Assembly: GCA_949775045.1 (NCBI GenBank)
Contig: OX459108.1
Coordinates: 7,195,961-7,259,960, forward strand
DNA: 64,000 nucleotides
Source of the DNA: Metridium senile
Lineage: Eukaryota > Cnidaria > Anthozoa > Actiniaria > Metridiidae
Direction of reading: 5' to 3'
Shown one piece after another: positions 1 through 11,380 of this stretch. Position numbers and translations under genes: made by a program. Every line of letters begins with the position of its first letter. The stretch's first letter is position 1. Under the pieces are notes generated by a model. It did not search any database. It was not told the origin of the DNA and worked only from the letters and a program-made list of their open reading frames with translations.

Positions 1-690
1 ATTTGTCATGCATGCAAAGCTGAATCACATGAATTCTCAACAACAGATATTGCTTCATCTATCCATGTCTTTAATTTGTAGAAGTTAGACGTGAAATCGG
101 AAATCAAGTAAGTATCAAAGGTGGGATAGAGATTGGTATAGAGCGCAAACCCTTAATATAATAAAATCAAAATTGTTACTAACAAACAGTTAGTTTATAC
201 CCCGTCAACCTGAACAGTCTCAGAAAAGGAAAATACAAAGGAGACAATCCGGGGGGGGGGGGGGGGGGGGGTACTCCCTTTGTCCAAGTGGTAGGGGTGA
301 TCGGCTGAGATTTTGAAAATGACCCCTAAAAGGTACGCTCAGATACACATAAAGCAGAGTAAAAACGACCCTTAGAACTGATTTTTGAGCCAAATCTCTA
401 AATGGACCCTAAAAGGTACGCACTGGAAATATTTTAACCCTAAAAGGTACGCCGATCACCCCTACCACTTGGATTAAGGGAGAACCCCCCCCGGGGAGAC
501 AATACTTCTTTACAGCTTTACTTGTCTAAAATGGTCACTAATAGTCACTAAAAATAATTATAAGACAGCTAGTAACAAATAGATTTTATCTCTCGGATTA
601 GGTGGTCTCGATCTATATCTACGTGGCTGGGTCCCGGGGCTGGGTGCTGATAATATTCACTCGGATGTGAACCGATGCATAGAGGGGAGT
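1..690 (+). repeat. Direct duplication, copy A (partner near 4790-5415)
   Basis: Long stretches match 4790-5415 in the same orientation: the segment with 'attgcttcatctat' and 'agtaagtat' near 50-120, 'aggaaaatacaaagg' near 225-240, and 'aacaaatagattttat' to 'gatgcata' near 570-690. Copy A is interrupted by the MITE at 249-494, which copy B lacks. No credible ORF is conserved between the copies, so this looks like duplicated non-coding or decayed repeat DNA. The exact outer limits cannot be fixed by eye, and the left end lies outside the window. Confidence 0.75.
249..494. mobile_element. Palindromic MITE with G-tract ends and 9-bp target duplication
   Basis: The ends are inverted: CCGGGGG plus 'tactccctttgtccaagtgg' on the left, and a matching arm ending in a C-run and GG on the right. 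The flanking 9 bp GGAGACAAT occurs at 240-248 and again at 495-503. The paralogous site near 5030 has no insertion. Inside, 'CCCTAAAAGGTACGC' recurs three times (near 325, 405, 435), resembling subterminal transposase-binding repeats. A second copy lies at 59959-60196. A 9-bp duplication is usual for Mutator-like elements, but the superfamily is not established. Confidence 0.8.
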
Positions 691-1084
691 AAAAATTGCT
701 CTAATAATTGAGCTCAAACTCGGTCACAGACTAGAAAACAGTTATTTACAACTATCTACGTCAAAAAAAGTATTTAATATTGTATATTTGAGGCACAGCG
801 AAAGGATATTTCGCGACTCCATACATTTATACTATAGATATGCAAATTACTAACATCACAAGTAGCGAGCTTAGGTTCCCTGTGAATAATTCACCGCTTA
901 TCACCTCCACTTATGGGACTAATTGTTTGATTAATATCATAGTTTTGGAAATACTTCTAAAGGTTTTATTTTCAACATCAGCAGTGATTCTAACACCAAG
1001 GATCAACCGATAACAGATCGAATACCGAATGTATTTAGTAGCGTTACGGAATGTATACAGGCGGGCTTAATGGTCTTCAGGGTT

Positions 1085-1232
1085 CCCTAGTGTTATTCCG
1101 TATGCGGGAATGTTAGGCCTACTCTGAGGTCCATGTTCGCCTATTACCGCCTAATACCGCCTAATACCGCCTAATACCGCCTAATACCGCCTAAACCCGC
1201 CTGATTCCACTTAAAGCCGCCTATCGGTAATA
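1085..1232 (-). repeat. TACCGCCTAA decamer array with flank shared with 4020-4350
   Basis: About six copies of a 10-bp unit (CCGCCTAATA) lie at 1140-1205. The flank 'gttaggcctactctgaggtcc' is found in inverted orientation near 4285-4310, next to another TACCGCC-rich array. The two loci are therefore inverted copies of one repeat family. Confidence 0.75.
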
Positions 1233-1569
1233 ATTCTAAAATCATCTAATATTATAACATCATTATTTTCCTTTTGGGTAAATCAATTCAAAAATATCCG
1301 CTATAGAAGGGAATTAATAATTCCTCCTTAGCTATATGGAACAACTGGACCATCGATCCTGACCATGGATGCACATGCATAAATGCATTTAAAATATACT
1401 GTACAAAAAAGGAAGACTGGACATTTCTGATAGTCACTTCAAGTACTTTAGCTATAGTGAGACTTACAAATATACTATTTGTATATTCCTTCACTCTTAC
1501 CTGCATGTACTTGAAATGTACCAAAAATATGGGTCTGAATTAAAAGGTCAGGTTAGAAAATACCTTCTG

Positions 1570-1812
1570 TGTGTATGATTATGATTGTCGCGGAGAAATA
1601 AGCAATTTATGTAATTGCAATTATAGAAGCCTGAAAAAAATTTGGGACTTCAACGGGATTTGAACCCATGACCTTTGCAGTGCCGGTGCAATGCTCTATC
1701 AACTAAGCTATGGGTTCAAATCCCGTTGAAGTCCCAAATTTTTTTCGGGCTTCTATAATTGCAATTACATAAATTGTTTATTTCTCCGCGACGATCATAA
1801 TCATACACACAT
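1570..1812 (-). mobile_element. Perfect-arm palindrome around a tRNA-Ala-like sequence
   Basis: The arms at about 1570-1669 and 1711-1812 are near-perfect inverted repeats separated by 41 bp. Read on the minus strand from about 1710 to 1643, the sequence has a tRNA-like D-arm (TAGCTTAGTTGATAGAGC), an anticodon-like stem TTGCA/TGCAA with loop CCGGCAC (triplet GGC, alanine), and a B-box GGTTCAAATCC. Position 33 of the loop is C instead of the nearly universal U, and there is no independent 5' acceptor strand. It is better read as a tRNA-derived mobile hairpin than as a functional tRNA gene. Confidence 0.75.
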
Positions 1813-1875
1813 CATATAACCGCGGATCAGACCCACATACATAAAATACCTTCTGTTTACTCTATTTACTAGTTA

Positions 1876-2362
1876 GAGTGCTTACACTATGTCCATGAAA
1901 TAAAAACTAAATAGTAATACTAACTAATAGTTTTTATTTAGTGACTATTACATGTAGCTATAGTCACTACCTGGAGTCACTATCACTCAACTGGAACAAC
2001 TTTAGTAACAATACAAAAGGGAAAGCAATGCAAATATTCAAGAGTTTAGAAAGTTAATGCTTTATTTAATAACCTGTGAAACTGGCAAAGTTTACTTATT
2101 AGAGTGTAATATTCCGATTCAAACAATAGAAAACAAAAGAATTAGACTGTAATAGTACTACATTTTTCATGGGTTTGTGAAAACTACTCTGATGAAATGC
2201 AATGTTGAAACAATAAAGTTTGCCTCTATTGAATAAATTATTAACTTTCTATGGTCTTGAGTATTTGGTTTCCCATGTGTATTGTTACTAAAGCTGTTAA
2301 AACTATTAGTTAGTATTACTATTTACATTTTATTTCATGGACATAGTGTAAGCACTCTAATT
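1876..2362. mobile_element. Foldback MITE, family A, copy 1
   Basis: The termini are inverted: 'gagtgcttacactatgtcc' on the left and 'ggacatagtgtaagcactc' on the right, with a 'catgaaat' extension. Subterminal 'agtcacta' and 'ggaac(a/t)(a/g)ctttagtaac' blocks are also inverted. No ORF is present. Other copies lie at 26805-27083 and, split by the Harbinger insertion, at about 18550-18603 and 21486-21540. Confidence 0.75.
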
Positions 2363-2401
2363 AAACGTTTTAATTCATACTTAGAATTAGCTAAACAATA
2401 C

Positions 2402-2546
2402 TAGAGTACAAGCCCTAAAAGTGTGCAGCATAAATACTACTAAATACTGCTAAATTAGTCTAATTCTATTGTTCTCTATTGTCTAATCAACACTATTTAC
2501 TGCTAAATAGTGCAAAGTGCTGCACACTTTTAGTGTTTGTACTCTA
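2402..2546. mobile_element. TA-flanked MITE, family B, copy 1
   Basis: Inverted ends GAGTACAAGC and GTTTGTACTC sit inside TA dinucleotides, and 'aaaagtgtgcagca' pairs with 'tgctgcacactttt'. This is a Tc1/mariner-like target pattern. Related copies lie at about 8285-8415 and 40249-40390. Confidence 0.7.
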
Positions 2547-4028
2547 TTACGCATTCCTCACGAATGTATAGTGAAATGAAACAAAATGAAATAATAATTC
2601 AAGTCAATAATCACTCTTTTTAATGCTGATGCAGTGTTGCTTGTATCACAATATTGTTGATGAAAGTGAGCAAAATGATTCATTGGAAAGAGAACATTGG
2701 ACTATTAAACGGTGTAAAATCAACGTGTATGTTGCATTACACAATGTTCATCTATTTCACTAGATTAATTATTTTGCAGTCACTCATCGTGTGATCGAGT
2801 TGAAGTTATATAATCTTATTTCACAAAGAAGTAAAAAGGTATACTTATCATCAGCCAGGATCCTTTACATTTCCAAAATCAAATCAAGACATCAAAGAGG
2901 CAATATCTGGCCGCACATTTTGAAAATAACCTATTTTTCCCCATAACTACAGAATTTGTGTCAACTACCGTGAAAAGTAACACCGCTGTTCAAATGTAGT
3001 GTGGATTTTAGGTAGGTACTTCATGTATGGTATATCATGTGGTCTCAAGTAAATATGTATCTGTAAATGAAACACTAGATATGGTACATGAAGTACCAAC
3101 CTAAATTCCACGTTACTTTTGATCAGCGGTGTAATATTTCACTGTGTTTAGTATTTTGTATACATTTTTGCAGATAAGCAAATGAGATTTTCTTTTAAAA
3201 ACAAATTAAGATTATCCACTGAACCATTTGTCTGAGGTTACTGTCAATTTTTCATCTGCAATGCTTCATAACTTAAGTCTTTTCTACTCTAATGAATTGG
3301 GAAATCACCATGCAAAAGGTAAGCAAGCTTACTCTAAAAGTGTACACAAATAAACCCGTAAAATACGTACACTTCAGATTATTTAAGATTATTATCTAAT
3401 TAATTCTTCTGTTTTCTATTGAGTTTGAACTTTAACTGAAATATATTATCTTCTTTTTAGTCACCATATAAGACGAACAAATGATAAATGCAGAGAATGT
3501 CAGATGTTTTATAAGCTCCATCTGTTCAAAGGAACTTTCTTTAAACTTCACAAAGATAAGCATTTTAATTCAGATATATGGTGATTAAAGCCAAATCATA
3601 GTGGTGTTTCATTATTCATGTATGTGAAATACACTTAAGCTTATGATGCACTACTATACTCTTAAATTAATCTTATATTTCTATTGTGTTTATTTGACTA
3701 CTAAAGTAATACGTTTTATAAAATGATTCAATATGTTATGAAAAGCATAACATCAGCTAATAAAACTGTTTGTGAATAAAAAATTGCTTGGTGTGCATGC
3801 ACAAACAAAAATAATTGATGTCATGTGTTGTTATATCTATTTGTATATATTACTTTACAAAATTATTTTAATTTTTTTATATATTTATGTCATTATATAT
3901 GTCATATTATTATTAGAATAGACATATCCATACACACACACACACATGTATATATATGTCACACTTTTGAAAAATACTATCTAGATATATATATAATATA
4001 TATATGTATGAATGTTTAAATTACCTAA
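2547..4028. other. AT-rich spacer with one palindrome (2968-3145) and a CA/TA tract
   Basis: No supportable gene. An imperfect palindrome spans 2968-3145: 'caccgctg' pairs with 'cagcggtg' and 'aggtacttcatg' with 'catgaagtacc'. A short CACACA plus TATATA low-complexity tract lies at about 3930-4005. The remainder shows no recognisable feature. Confidence 0.6.
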
Positions 4029-4290
4029 TGTTGCAATATTTTGCTCCTTTTTTGCCAACATCACCTAATATGCCTGATATCAACATCATTTGCTGCAATA
4101 TTTTGCTCTTTTTGGCCAATACCGCCCAATACCGCCTAATGCTGCCATTAGCCACTGCAACATTTTGCTCTTTTTGGCCAATACCGCCCAATACCGCCTA
4201 ATGCCGCCATTAGCCGCTGCAATATTTTGCCTTTTTTGGCCAATACCGCCCAATATCGCCTAATGCCGCCATTAGCCGCGGCGGTTTTGG
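4029..4290 (+). repeat. Minisatellite, about 62-bp period, four units
   Basis: Units begin with TGCAATATTTTGC at about 4032, 4094, 4156 and 4218. Each contains TTTTTGGCCAATACCGCC and GCCATTAGCC. The first unit is divergent and the last three are close copies. The array runs into the flank shared in inverted orientation with 1085-1132. Confidence 0.8.
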
Positions 4291-4789
4291 ACCCCAGAGT
4301 AGGCCTAATGTTGTTATTATTCCGTATAAGGAAAGTGATATGAAGCAATAATCACTCGAAGGCATCTCTCTGAAGCGATGCCTGAAGCTAGTACTCTTGT
4401 ACTGTAAACGTAAATTTTATTATTGAAGGCCATTTCATTCAAATCATAATGTATGGATTAATGAAATCACTATCACAATGGATTCAGCCTTGTTACCGAG
4501 CACAAGCGCCTATTAATCGGGAAGACATACAGAATTAATTGTGTACTCTTTAATTGTTATGTCCAGTATGTATTTATTAATCTCTAATTGCTCTCTTCTA
4601 TCAGACATGAATAAATGAGATGCCCACCACCTAATTTGTTGTCCTGTAGTTATTGTGTAATGCAGTTTAGCTATTAAATGCTTTATTTGAAAATATGAAA
4701 AGAGTATAATTACCATTTACGACAGCCTAAGGCTGGAGATGAAAAGGAATAAATTAATGTGTTTTTTGATACGGTCGACGGATCCGGAT

Positions 4790-5415
4790 ACAATGTGAAA
4801 ATAGCATTGTTTAGCTTTATCAACATCAGATATTGCTTCATCTATCGATGTCTCTGTAGAAGTCAGACGTGATCACGGAATTAAGTAAGTATCCAAGGTG
4901 GGATATGGATTGGCATAGAGCGCAAACTATATAGTCAAAATTGTTACTAACAAATAGATGTTGTACATGTTCAGTCGCTATTATTCTGTCAACCAGAACA
5001 GTCTAAGAAAAGGAAAATACAAAGGAGACAAAACTTCATTACAGCTTTACTTGTCTAAAATAGTGCTATCATTAATAGTCTCAAAATGAAGATAAGTAAG
5101 ATATAATTAACAAATTTGCACCGCTTACTGGACAGTTTGAAACGTGTTCGAGACCACAACGTTTTGCCCGAAAGAAGACCGATGATTTCGGTCGAAACGT
5201 TGTGGTGTCGTACACGTTTCAAAGTTAACAAATTTAAATCGCTTACACCTTGCTGGACAGTTTCAGTCTCAAATACTCACTAAAACGAATTATTTGACAG
5301 TAACAAATAGATTTTATTTCTCGGATTAGGTGTTTTCGCTCTATATCTACGAGGGTGGGTGTTGATAATATCCACTCGGATGTGAGCCGATGCATATAGA
5401 GGGGATTATTCGTTA
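4790..5415 (+). repeat. Direct duplication, copy B (partner 1-690)
   Basis: Same order of blocks as copy A but without the G-tract MITE, so it serves as a pre-insertion reference for 249-494. It contains its own private insertion at about 5138-5225 (hairpin with GAAACG). The segment 4291-4790 just before it holds no recognisable feature. Confidence 0.75.
5138..5225 (+). mobile_element. Short Penelope-type hairpin insertion
   Basis: Outer inverted arms 'gaaacgtgttcgagacc' and 'gtgtcgtacacgtttc' surround an inner hairpin GACCGA/TTCGGTC followed by GAAACG. Similar hairpin-plus-GAAACG motifs occur at 12512-12545, 17518-17560 and 44305-44345, the last just beyond a Penelope-like coding remnant. 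The insert is flanked by an imperfect repeat of about 30 bp ('aacaaattt...gcttac...ctggacagttt') that looks like a long target duplication. Confidence 0.5.
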
Positions 5416-5814
5416 AGTGCTTTATTAACTCCAAAAGGGGGTTGTAGTTTACAGCGGAGAGAGGTAGCTCTCCTGACTCTTTACTTAATTCTCTCTCTCA
5501 CTAACTGATTAAGTACAGTCTTATTTATATCTATTCTAACAAAATCGGGTAATTGGGTGATTTCCGATCAGCAAGAATTTTTTTTTTCCAACGTCTTGGT
5601 GGACAGGATATTTTTTCCCCTTCTCAATGCTCTGCAGGATATTTATTTCAATACTTATGCAAGATTTTCTGTTGTGAAAAGAGTGTGTTAAATTTATCTT
5701 TTTCGACCTCAGCTTGGGCGTTTTTGAAGTGGGAGCATTTTCGGGGAGATATTTTGGCTCGAGTGGAGCAGTGTCGTGGTAGCTTTGCACCGAGCGCCTC
5801 CAACCTTTACTACG

Positions 5815-5903
5815 TATATAAGAGAAAGAATGCAACCCTGAACATTTCTGAAATCAGCTGTAACTCGGAAGAGGGATTGAAAAAAATACCACCAATACAC
5901 ACT
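5815..5903 (+). promoter_or_regulatory. Candidate TATA promoter with leader exon and splice donor
   Basis: TATATAAG at 5815-5822 is followed by about 80 bp and then a good donor (ACT|GTAAGTTTT, GT at 5904-5905). No convincing downstream coding exon was found, so it may be an orphan or decayed 5' exon. The stretches 5416-5800 and 5906-6290 show nothing else. Confidence 0.3.
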
Positions 5904-6291
5904 GTAAGTTTTAATTGATTTTATTAAAGTTTAGTCATTTTATTCAAGATTTCGTTTTTTGATTGAATCGTCCAAAGGTAGCCCTCACTGTAAGCTTGGG
6001 CTACCTGTGATAATTCTTGAGGCGTTTAATTCCATTTCAAAATAACCTTTTGTTTTGTTTTGAAGATTTGCCATGACTACTTTTTAATAAATCTAATACA
6101 ATGAAAAGGTTTAACCTTTTCTATCCGGAATCCTAACTAACTTTGGAAAATAAAAGAAGGTAAAAAGCGGCCGTAAAACGACCGTTCAGCCAAAGCACTT
6201 TTTCAAGGCGTTATCAAAAGCAATATAAGCTTAACGACTTAAAAATAAAAGGGATAATAATAAGGCTATTCACACTATTGTGGTCTATAGG

Positions 6292-6390
6292 TGTTACTTC
6301 AGTAGTTCCCCTTCGGTAACTCTAGCGCATTTGCATAAAGGGTTTCTCGCTTGATGAACATACATGCAATCGTCAATGAACATTTATAAA
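6292..6390 (+). repeat. Dispersed repeat shared with 15440-15528
   Basis: 'gtgttacttcagta' followed by 'aactctagcgcattt', 'aaagggtttctcgcttgatg' and 'caatcgtcaatgaac' occurs in both places in the same orientation. The copy here has a 12-bp insertion-like difference. No coding potential. Confidence 0.75.
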
Positions 6391-6668
6391 TTTTCATTCA
6401 GTAGTAATATATAAGTAAAAGTTAATCTTGTATTTGTAAAACATCCAAACAAAATGGCTTTGAAAACTTTGAAGTTTTTGATTGCGACAGGAGCTTAGCA
6501 TGCGTGAAAGGAGATGGAGATAAATAACACGGAATATCAATTAGCTCTAGTATATAGATATAGTCTAGTGATACAAAGCTGCAAATCATCTACCTGCAGT
6601 CTAGAAGAAAGGTTTTATATCTTCCAAACAAAATCATGTATTTTGACATGTTTAGTATTAAAGTTTTA

Positions 6669-6879
6669 CAGTGCGAATCACAAAACCGTGGGCACCTAGA
6701 AATATTTAAGAAATCGTTTATTGCTCGTTGAACAACTCACAAACAACTCTAACTAAAAGTTTATCATACTACACATCAGTCAAACTTCTTGCGGTGATAT
6801 AGTTGTTTCTGAGTTGTTCAACGAACAAAAAAAGATTTCTTAAATATTTCTAGGGCCCACGGTTTTGTGATTCGCACTG
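6669..6879. mobile_element. TA-flanked MITE with CAGTGCGAATC ends
   Basis: TIRs of about 50 bp start CAGTGCGAATCACAAAACC and end with its complement, flanked by TA at 6667-6668 and 6880-6881. The 211-bp element has no ORF. The CAGT start and TA target suggest a Tc1/mariner/pogo-type non-autonomous element. Confidence 0.85.
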
Positions 6880-7785
6880 TAATATATTTATAGTATGAGA
6901 TAAGAGATCTAGAGGATCATTTGAATTCAACGGAATAAATTAGTATCACGATAGGTCTAGTGATACAAAGGAAACCATGTAAGTTTAGTCTAAAAGAAAC
7001 GTTATATCATGGATTTGATGCTTTAGATTTTGTTTTCGGAAGTATGCCTCAATTATCATTCGAGTTTTAAATGTATGAGATAAATTAAGAGAAGCCGTTG
7101 CAAAATTGATAATTATTTTCAAGGTTCGTGCCAAGCCTTCATCATAATCAATCACGCATATAGCTATCCTCAATAAACAATTCAACTGAATCTTGTTGAT
7201 GTAAATACAGAACAACACTTTATTCCAAATAGTGAAACGAGGACTAGAAATATTTTATTATTTATTATTTGCTCACTTACGGAGAGCGATCATGAAAAAA
7301 AGCGAAGAAAAAATAAAAATAAAATAAGTGATCAAAAAATGAAATCTAACATATGCATTTCAAAATGGAAATATTTTTTCTTTTTAAAAAACTCAGACGA
7401 AAATTAAGTCGTTGTCTCAAAACTAGCAAATATCTACTTAAATAAGGGAATTTATTCACGGCTAATCGCCTAGTATGTGAATAATGTTTTACTTTATATT
7501 ATGATTGTGAACAGAATTTCTGTTGTCAAATAAATAAAAACAACATAAAAATAATCTCATCTGGCATGTTTGGGGTACCTGTGTTAACATTATTCCGTTG
7601 ATTTTCTATTGTTTGATTTGACCAATCATAAACCGAGAAAAAATGGATTCCTCCAGAGTCTCTCCGGCTCCAACAGTCCCCCAAGAAGCCGGATGGACTC
7701 TGGGCTCGAGATTGAAGAGAGGTGCGATGATGTTTTGAATAGTGCCAGTCCTTTCCAGCCATGCCATGTGCATAGGTTTAATAGT

Positions 7786-7917
7786 TTTGTTTGCAGCAAC
7801 TTTTATTTGTTTGCATCATCTTTTATTTGTTTGCAGCAACTTTTATTTGTTTGGAGCAACTTTTATTTGTTTGCAGCAACTTTTATTTGTTTGCAGCAAC
7901 TTTTATTTGTTTGCAGC
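7786..7917 (+). repeat. 20-bp minisatellite, six to seven units
   Basis: Unit TTTTATTTGTTTGCAGCAAC is repeated with few changes (GCATCATC and GGAGCAAC variants). The period is not a multiple of three, so the repetitive peptides it generates in several frames are artefacts. The sequence 6880-7785 before it holds no supported gene. Confidence 0.9.
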
Positions 7918-8137
7918 TGTCTCCTGTGGGCGACCGTATTTAATGCTTTGTACATTTTATAGTATATAAAAAGATGAAAAATATAAAAAGTTGTACATTA
8001 AGCTATACAAAATCATTCGGTATTACTGCACTCATGCCATATGAAGTCATAATTATAATGTCATAGTATGAAAATGTATAGATCAGAAATGCTCATACCA
8101 GTATGATCAATGCTGCCTTGAGGTTAGGATTATCACT

Positions 8138-8415
8138 TACATTTTAAAAGTGGACTGAAAACTACAATTCAAGTATGAATGGCACTTACATAGTATTAAA
8201 TCTATAGTGAAACAAATTTAATACGAATATCTAAGCATTAATAAATAAATAGCTCTAATTATTTTTGCTCTGCCTTTTTGCAGTCCACTTCTAAAAGTTG
8301 TACATATTAAAAACTGCTAAATTATGCTAATTCTATTATTTATATTGTTTAATTTAATAGCACTATTTTAATACTAGTATTGTGTTGCACACTTTGTAAT
8401 AGTGTTTGTACTCTA
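8138..8415. mobile_element. Degenerate MITE pair including family B copy 2
   Basis: 'ttttaaaagtggactg' near 8140-8160 is inverted as 'cagtccacttctaaaa' near 8281-8297. The segment to 8415 ends in GTTTGTACTCTA as in the family B element at 2402-2546, with a shared central 'tgctaattctatt' block. No ORF. Confidence 0.55.
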
Positions 8416-9555
8416 AATTCAAATGAAAAGATTAGGGGAAATTTGAATTCAGGGACATGTAGTAAATAATATACAAATTAGGTAATACCTAATAGCGGAG
8501 CTCCAGTTTAAATTGTTCCTACAACATCAATATGTGCATGTAAATAGTTTTTGTGCATGGGCCATGCCCATGCCCAATCTGAACTGTAATTATTTTAGTT
8601 ACGTAACCGCAAAAGACAACTACAAAATCATAGATATAGGTGGAACGGAAATATTTACTTTCTGCATGAGCAAATAATAATCTGCGATATATATATTTTC
8701 GATAAAAATTCAAAAACCTTATTTATCACGCATACAAAGTACTATATTTTTCAATAATTTTATGCTCAAATTATGAAAAAGGTATTTTATGTGCATGATG
8801 AATTATTGCCTAAAAATCCAACCCAAACGTTTTTAAAATATGAACTTAGAAAAAAACTTCGATATCACTATAACTTTTCTAGAGAAACAAAATTAGGGGT
8901 ATTATTCACGCGTTTTGAAAGATATGAATTTTTAGATTTTACTTTTTGAGTTCCAGTCAAATCGCACAAAAATTCGTGACAGCGTGACTTTGTGTCACGA
9001 CACGCGTACATTGGCGTGTTTGCGAATGCCAAGGCACCTTCAACTGGCAAATTCGCTTCAAACACAAGACAAAACGCTGAGAAAAATCAAGATTTTGAGA
9101 TTCATATTGACGAAAACGTTACTTGAATAAGTACTAAATAGGATGATAACTATGTATTAAAAGGGAAAAAACGGAATTCTAGAACATTTCTTTATAAAAA
9201 GAACCTTTTCATCGCATTAGATTTAATATTAAAAAAAGTAGTCATGGCAAATCTTCAAAATTCAAACAAAACACAAACGACCTGAAAGTTCTTTTGAAGT
9301 GGAATTAAAGACCTTAAGTATCAACCAACAAAGGATCGATTTGAAGCTTAACTATTTCAAGTTTTTAGGTGTTTTTTTTTTCACGCTCGTTATCAAACAA
9401 TTTTTCTCTCAAAGAAATTAACTTGAAAAAATAGTTCGTTGAACTTTCGTTGAACTTACTTTATCGGTGATTATTTTCCTGAGGTTTTCTTCTTCTCGAT
9501 GACATCGATAATATTTTGACGAATACATGTATGTACTTGAATCAGTTTTGATGAA
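8416..9555. other. AT-rich intergenic sequence
   Basis: No ORF with protein-like composition, no splice-consistent exon chain and no clear repeat was found. A small self-complementary 'gggccatgcccatgccc' lies near 8560-8576. Confidence 0.5.
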
Positions 9556-9786
9556 TTACCACTATTTTCATAACTACGCGCCCGAATGCCAAATGTTTGT
9601 CGTTGGAATTTTGCTGCTTTTCCCTAACCATTAACTGAATAAGCCTCTCTTATTATCTTTATATTATCTCTCTCTTATCTGCGATGTTTTACGGCAAGTA
9701 ATAGATAGTCTCGATAGATTGTGGAACAGTAAAATTGATAAACGAACTTTTATCAGCCGGGCGCGTAGTTATGAAAATAGTGGTAA
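9556..9786. mobile_element. MITE with TTACCACTATTTTC ends
   Basis: The 27-bp TIRs (CCACTATTTTCATAACTACG and onwards) are perfectly inverted and flanked by TA. The termini resemble those of the element at 17637-18131, which shares CCACTATTTTCG and then diverges, so both probably used a related transposase. Confidence 0.85.
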
Positions 9787-11179
9787 GCACGGAGCATAGT
9801 TAAACTGCCAAGCTTGAAAACCCATAAATAAACTGTACTGAAGGAAGCATTTTAAAGATAGTTTTCATATTAACGATTAAAGTCGCTTCATTTTCAATTC
9901 TTTTACGTTGCTGTAGTCTTTATTCTTCTACGAAGTTTTATCTACAGACAAGTCTTCTTGGCCTTTCAGTCTTTTCCTTTTCTTGAGATAAATTTCTTCA
10001 TTTTTGTGTCCTTGAAGTTTATTTTCTTCTTTGGTAGTCTTTATTCTTCCAACAAGTTTTATCTGCAGACACGTTTTCTTCGTTTTCTTTTATTTCTACT
10101 GTTAAATTTCTTCCTTTTTGTATCCGGCCTGAGTTTATTTTCTTCTACGGCCAAAACTATCGATCTTTGTTTTCTTCGATGTTCATCTTTCTCAGTTGAT
10201 ATTTTAAATATTGTATTTTGTTGTTGTTTGTTTGACTTTTTGTGGTTACTCCGTTATACGGAGTACCACTTTGTCATCACGCTGTGTAAGTCCGTCTGTA
10301 ACAATAGAATGTGACGTCACGATAGATGACGTCTCTGCCCCAAGGCCTAGGTCGGTACGCGCAAATAAAGGTACTTTTATGTACTTTTAGTCGTTATTTC
10401 TTTTAAAAACTTAATCGATTTAAGGAGATCCTATTTCAAGTTTCATCTGCCGGATAATTGGAGGGCAAAATTCTTTTTTTTTTATAAAGACGAGGATATC
10501 TTGGCCGGAATGATCCGCCGTTAGCGAAGTCCTTTCACAGAAGATGTGCCACGCCAGCAGAATTGCATTCGCTTCGATATATTATCAAGCACTTTCAAAC
10601 AGAAATCTTGAGTTTATATTGATTAATGTGCTATTTTTGTTCTTCATAACGTGACTTCCTTCACGAAGCCTACAAAGCGAACACCGTCAACACGACATAA
10701 AACATTCAGATCGGCCTGTCTGAAAACCACTCTCAACAGCCCAAATCGCCTCAAAAATTACACAAATTGCTTAAATAACTATCTATCTTTCTTGTTCTGA
10801 CGTTGAATTTTCAAGAACAACTTCAAGTTTTCGAAGCATTCAAGTTTTCGAACTCTATATCGTAGCGGCGCTTTGGGGGGAGGGGACGGGATGAAATGTC
10901 AACACTTTGTAACACAAGGCATCCCGGTACATAAAATATATGTCGAACAGATTCATACAGCCCAAAATCCATCTTTATTTTCGTGACGTTTATTTCTCAA
11001 AAGGTTAATCTTGATAATAATGTTTCTGAGATTTAGTTTTCATTTTCTCAATAAAAACATTATGAAATTTGGGATAAGGACATTTCTCATTAAAATAACC
11101 TAAAATTAGTTATAAATGATTTACGTGCATATGTTTATTTTTGCGCACATTTTAAACATTTTGTAAACATTAATCAACC
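9787..11179. other. Intergenic sequence with paired CRE-like motifs
   Basis: A perfect palindromic CRE, TGACGTCA, lies at 10312-10319 and a second TGACGTC at 10327-10333, close to the inverted 'actccgttatacggagta' near 10248. A 118-codon Phe/Leu-rich ORF at 9958-10314 is T-rich low complexity and is not considered coding. The CREs could mark a promoter, but no gene follows that I can support. Confidence 0.35.
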
Positions 11180-11341
11180 AATTTAGTTCCTCCTCACCCT
11201 CGGGACTTTCCAAAGTAGCCGGGTTGGCCGCAGAAAAGAGGTATAGAATAGGTATATAGGAATAGATTTGGAGCTTTTTATTCTGACCGCCTAATAGAGG
11301 GTGACCACTTAATGGGTGACCGCTTAATAGAGGTACCACTG
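11180..11341 (-). mobile_element. Truncated pogo-like MITE (CAGTGGTACCTC end)
   Basis: The right end GAGGTACCACTG followed by TA is identical to the right end of the complete element at 46718-46879, as is the 'gggtgaccgcttaatagagg' block. The left terminus is missing and the internal order is scrambled. Confidence 0.7.
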
Positions 11342-11380
11342 TATATGTATTGTGTATGATCTATGTATGATACATTATGA

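Noticed and set aside
1643..1740. Functional tRNA gene
   Set aside because: No separate 5' acceptor strand, C at position 33, and the sequence is part of a palindrome.
4790..5415. The 1-690 and 4790-5415 repeats as LTRs of a retrotransposon
   Set aside because: No gag/pol-like sequence, primer-binding site or polypurine tract between them, and the repeat limits do not look like TG...CA ends.
5536..5918. Overlapping 99- and 121-codon ORFs on opposite strands
   Set aside because: No recognisable domain, opposed equally long frames, and a splice donor suggests at most a non-coding leader here.
7609..7969. Overlapping ORFs with SNFYLFA-type repeats
   Set aside because: Generated in several frames by a 20-bp minisatellite. 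No splice or domain support.
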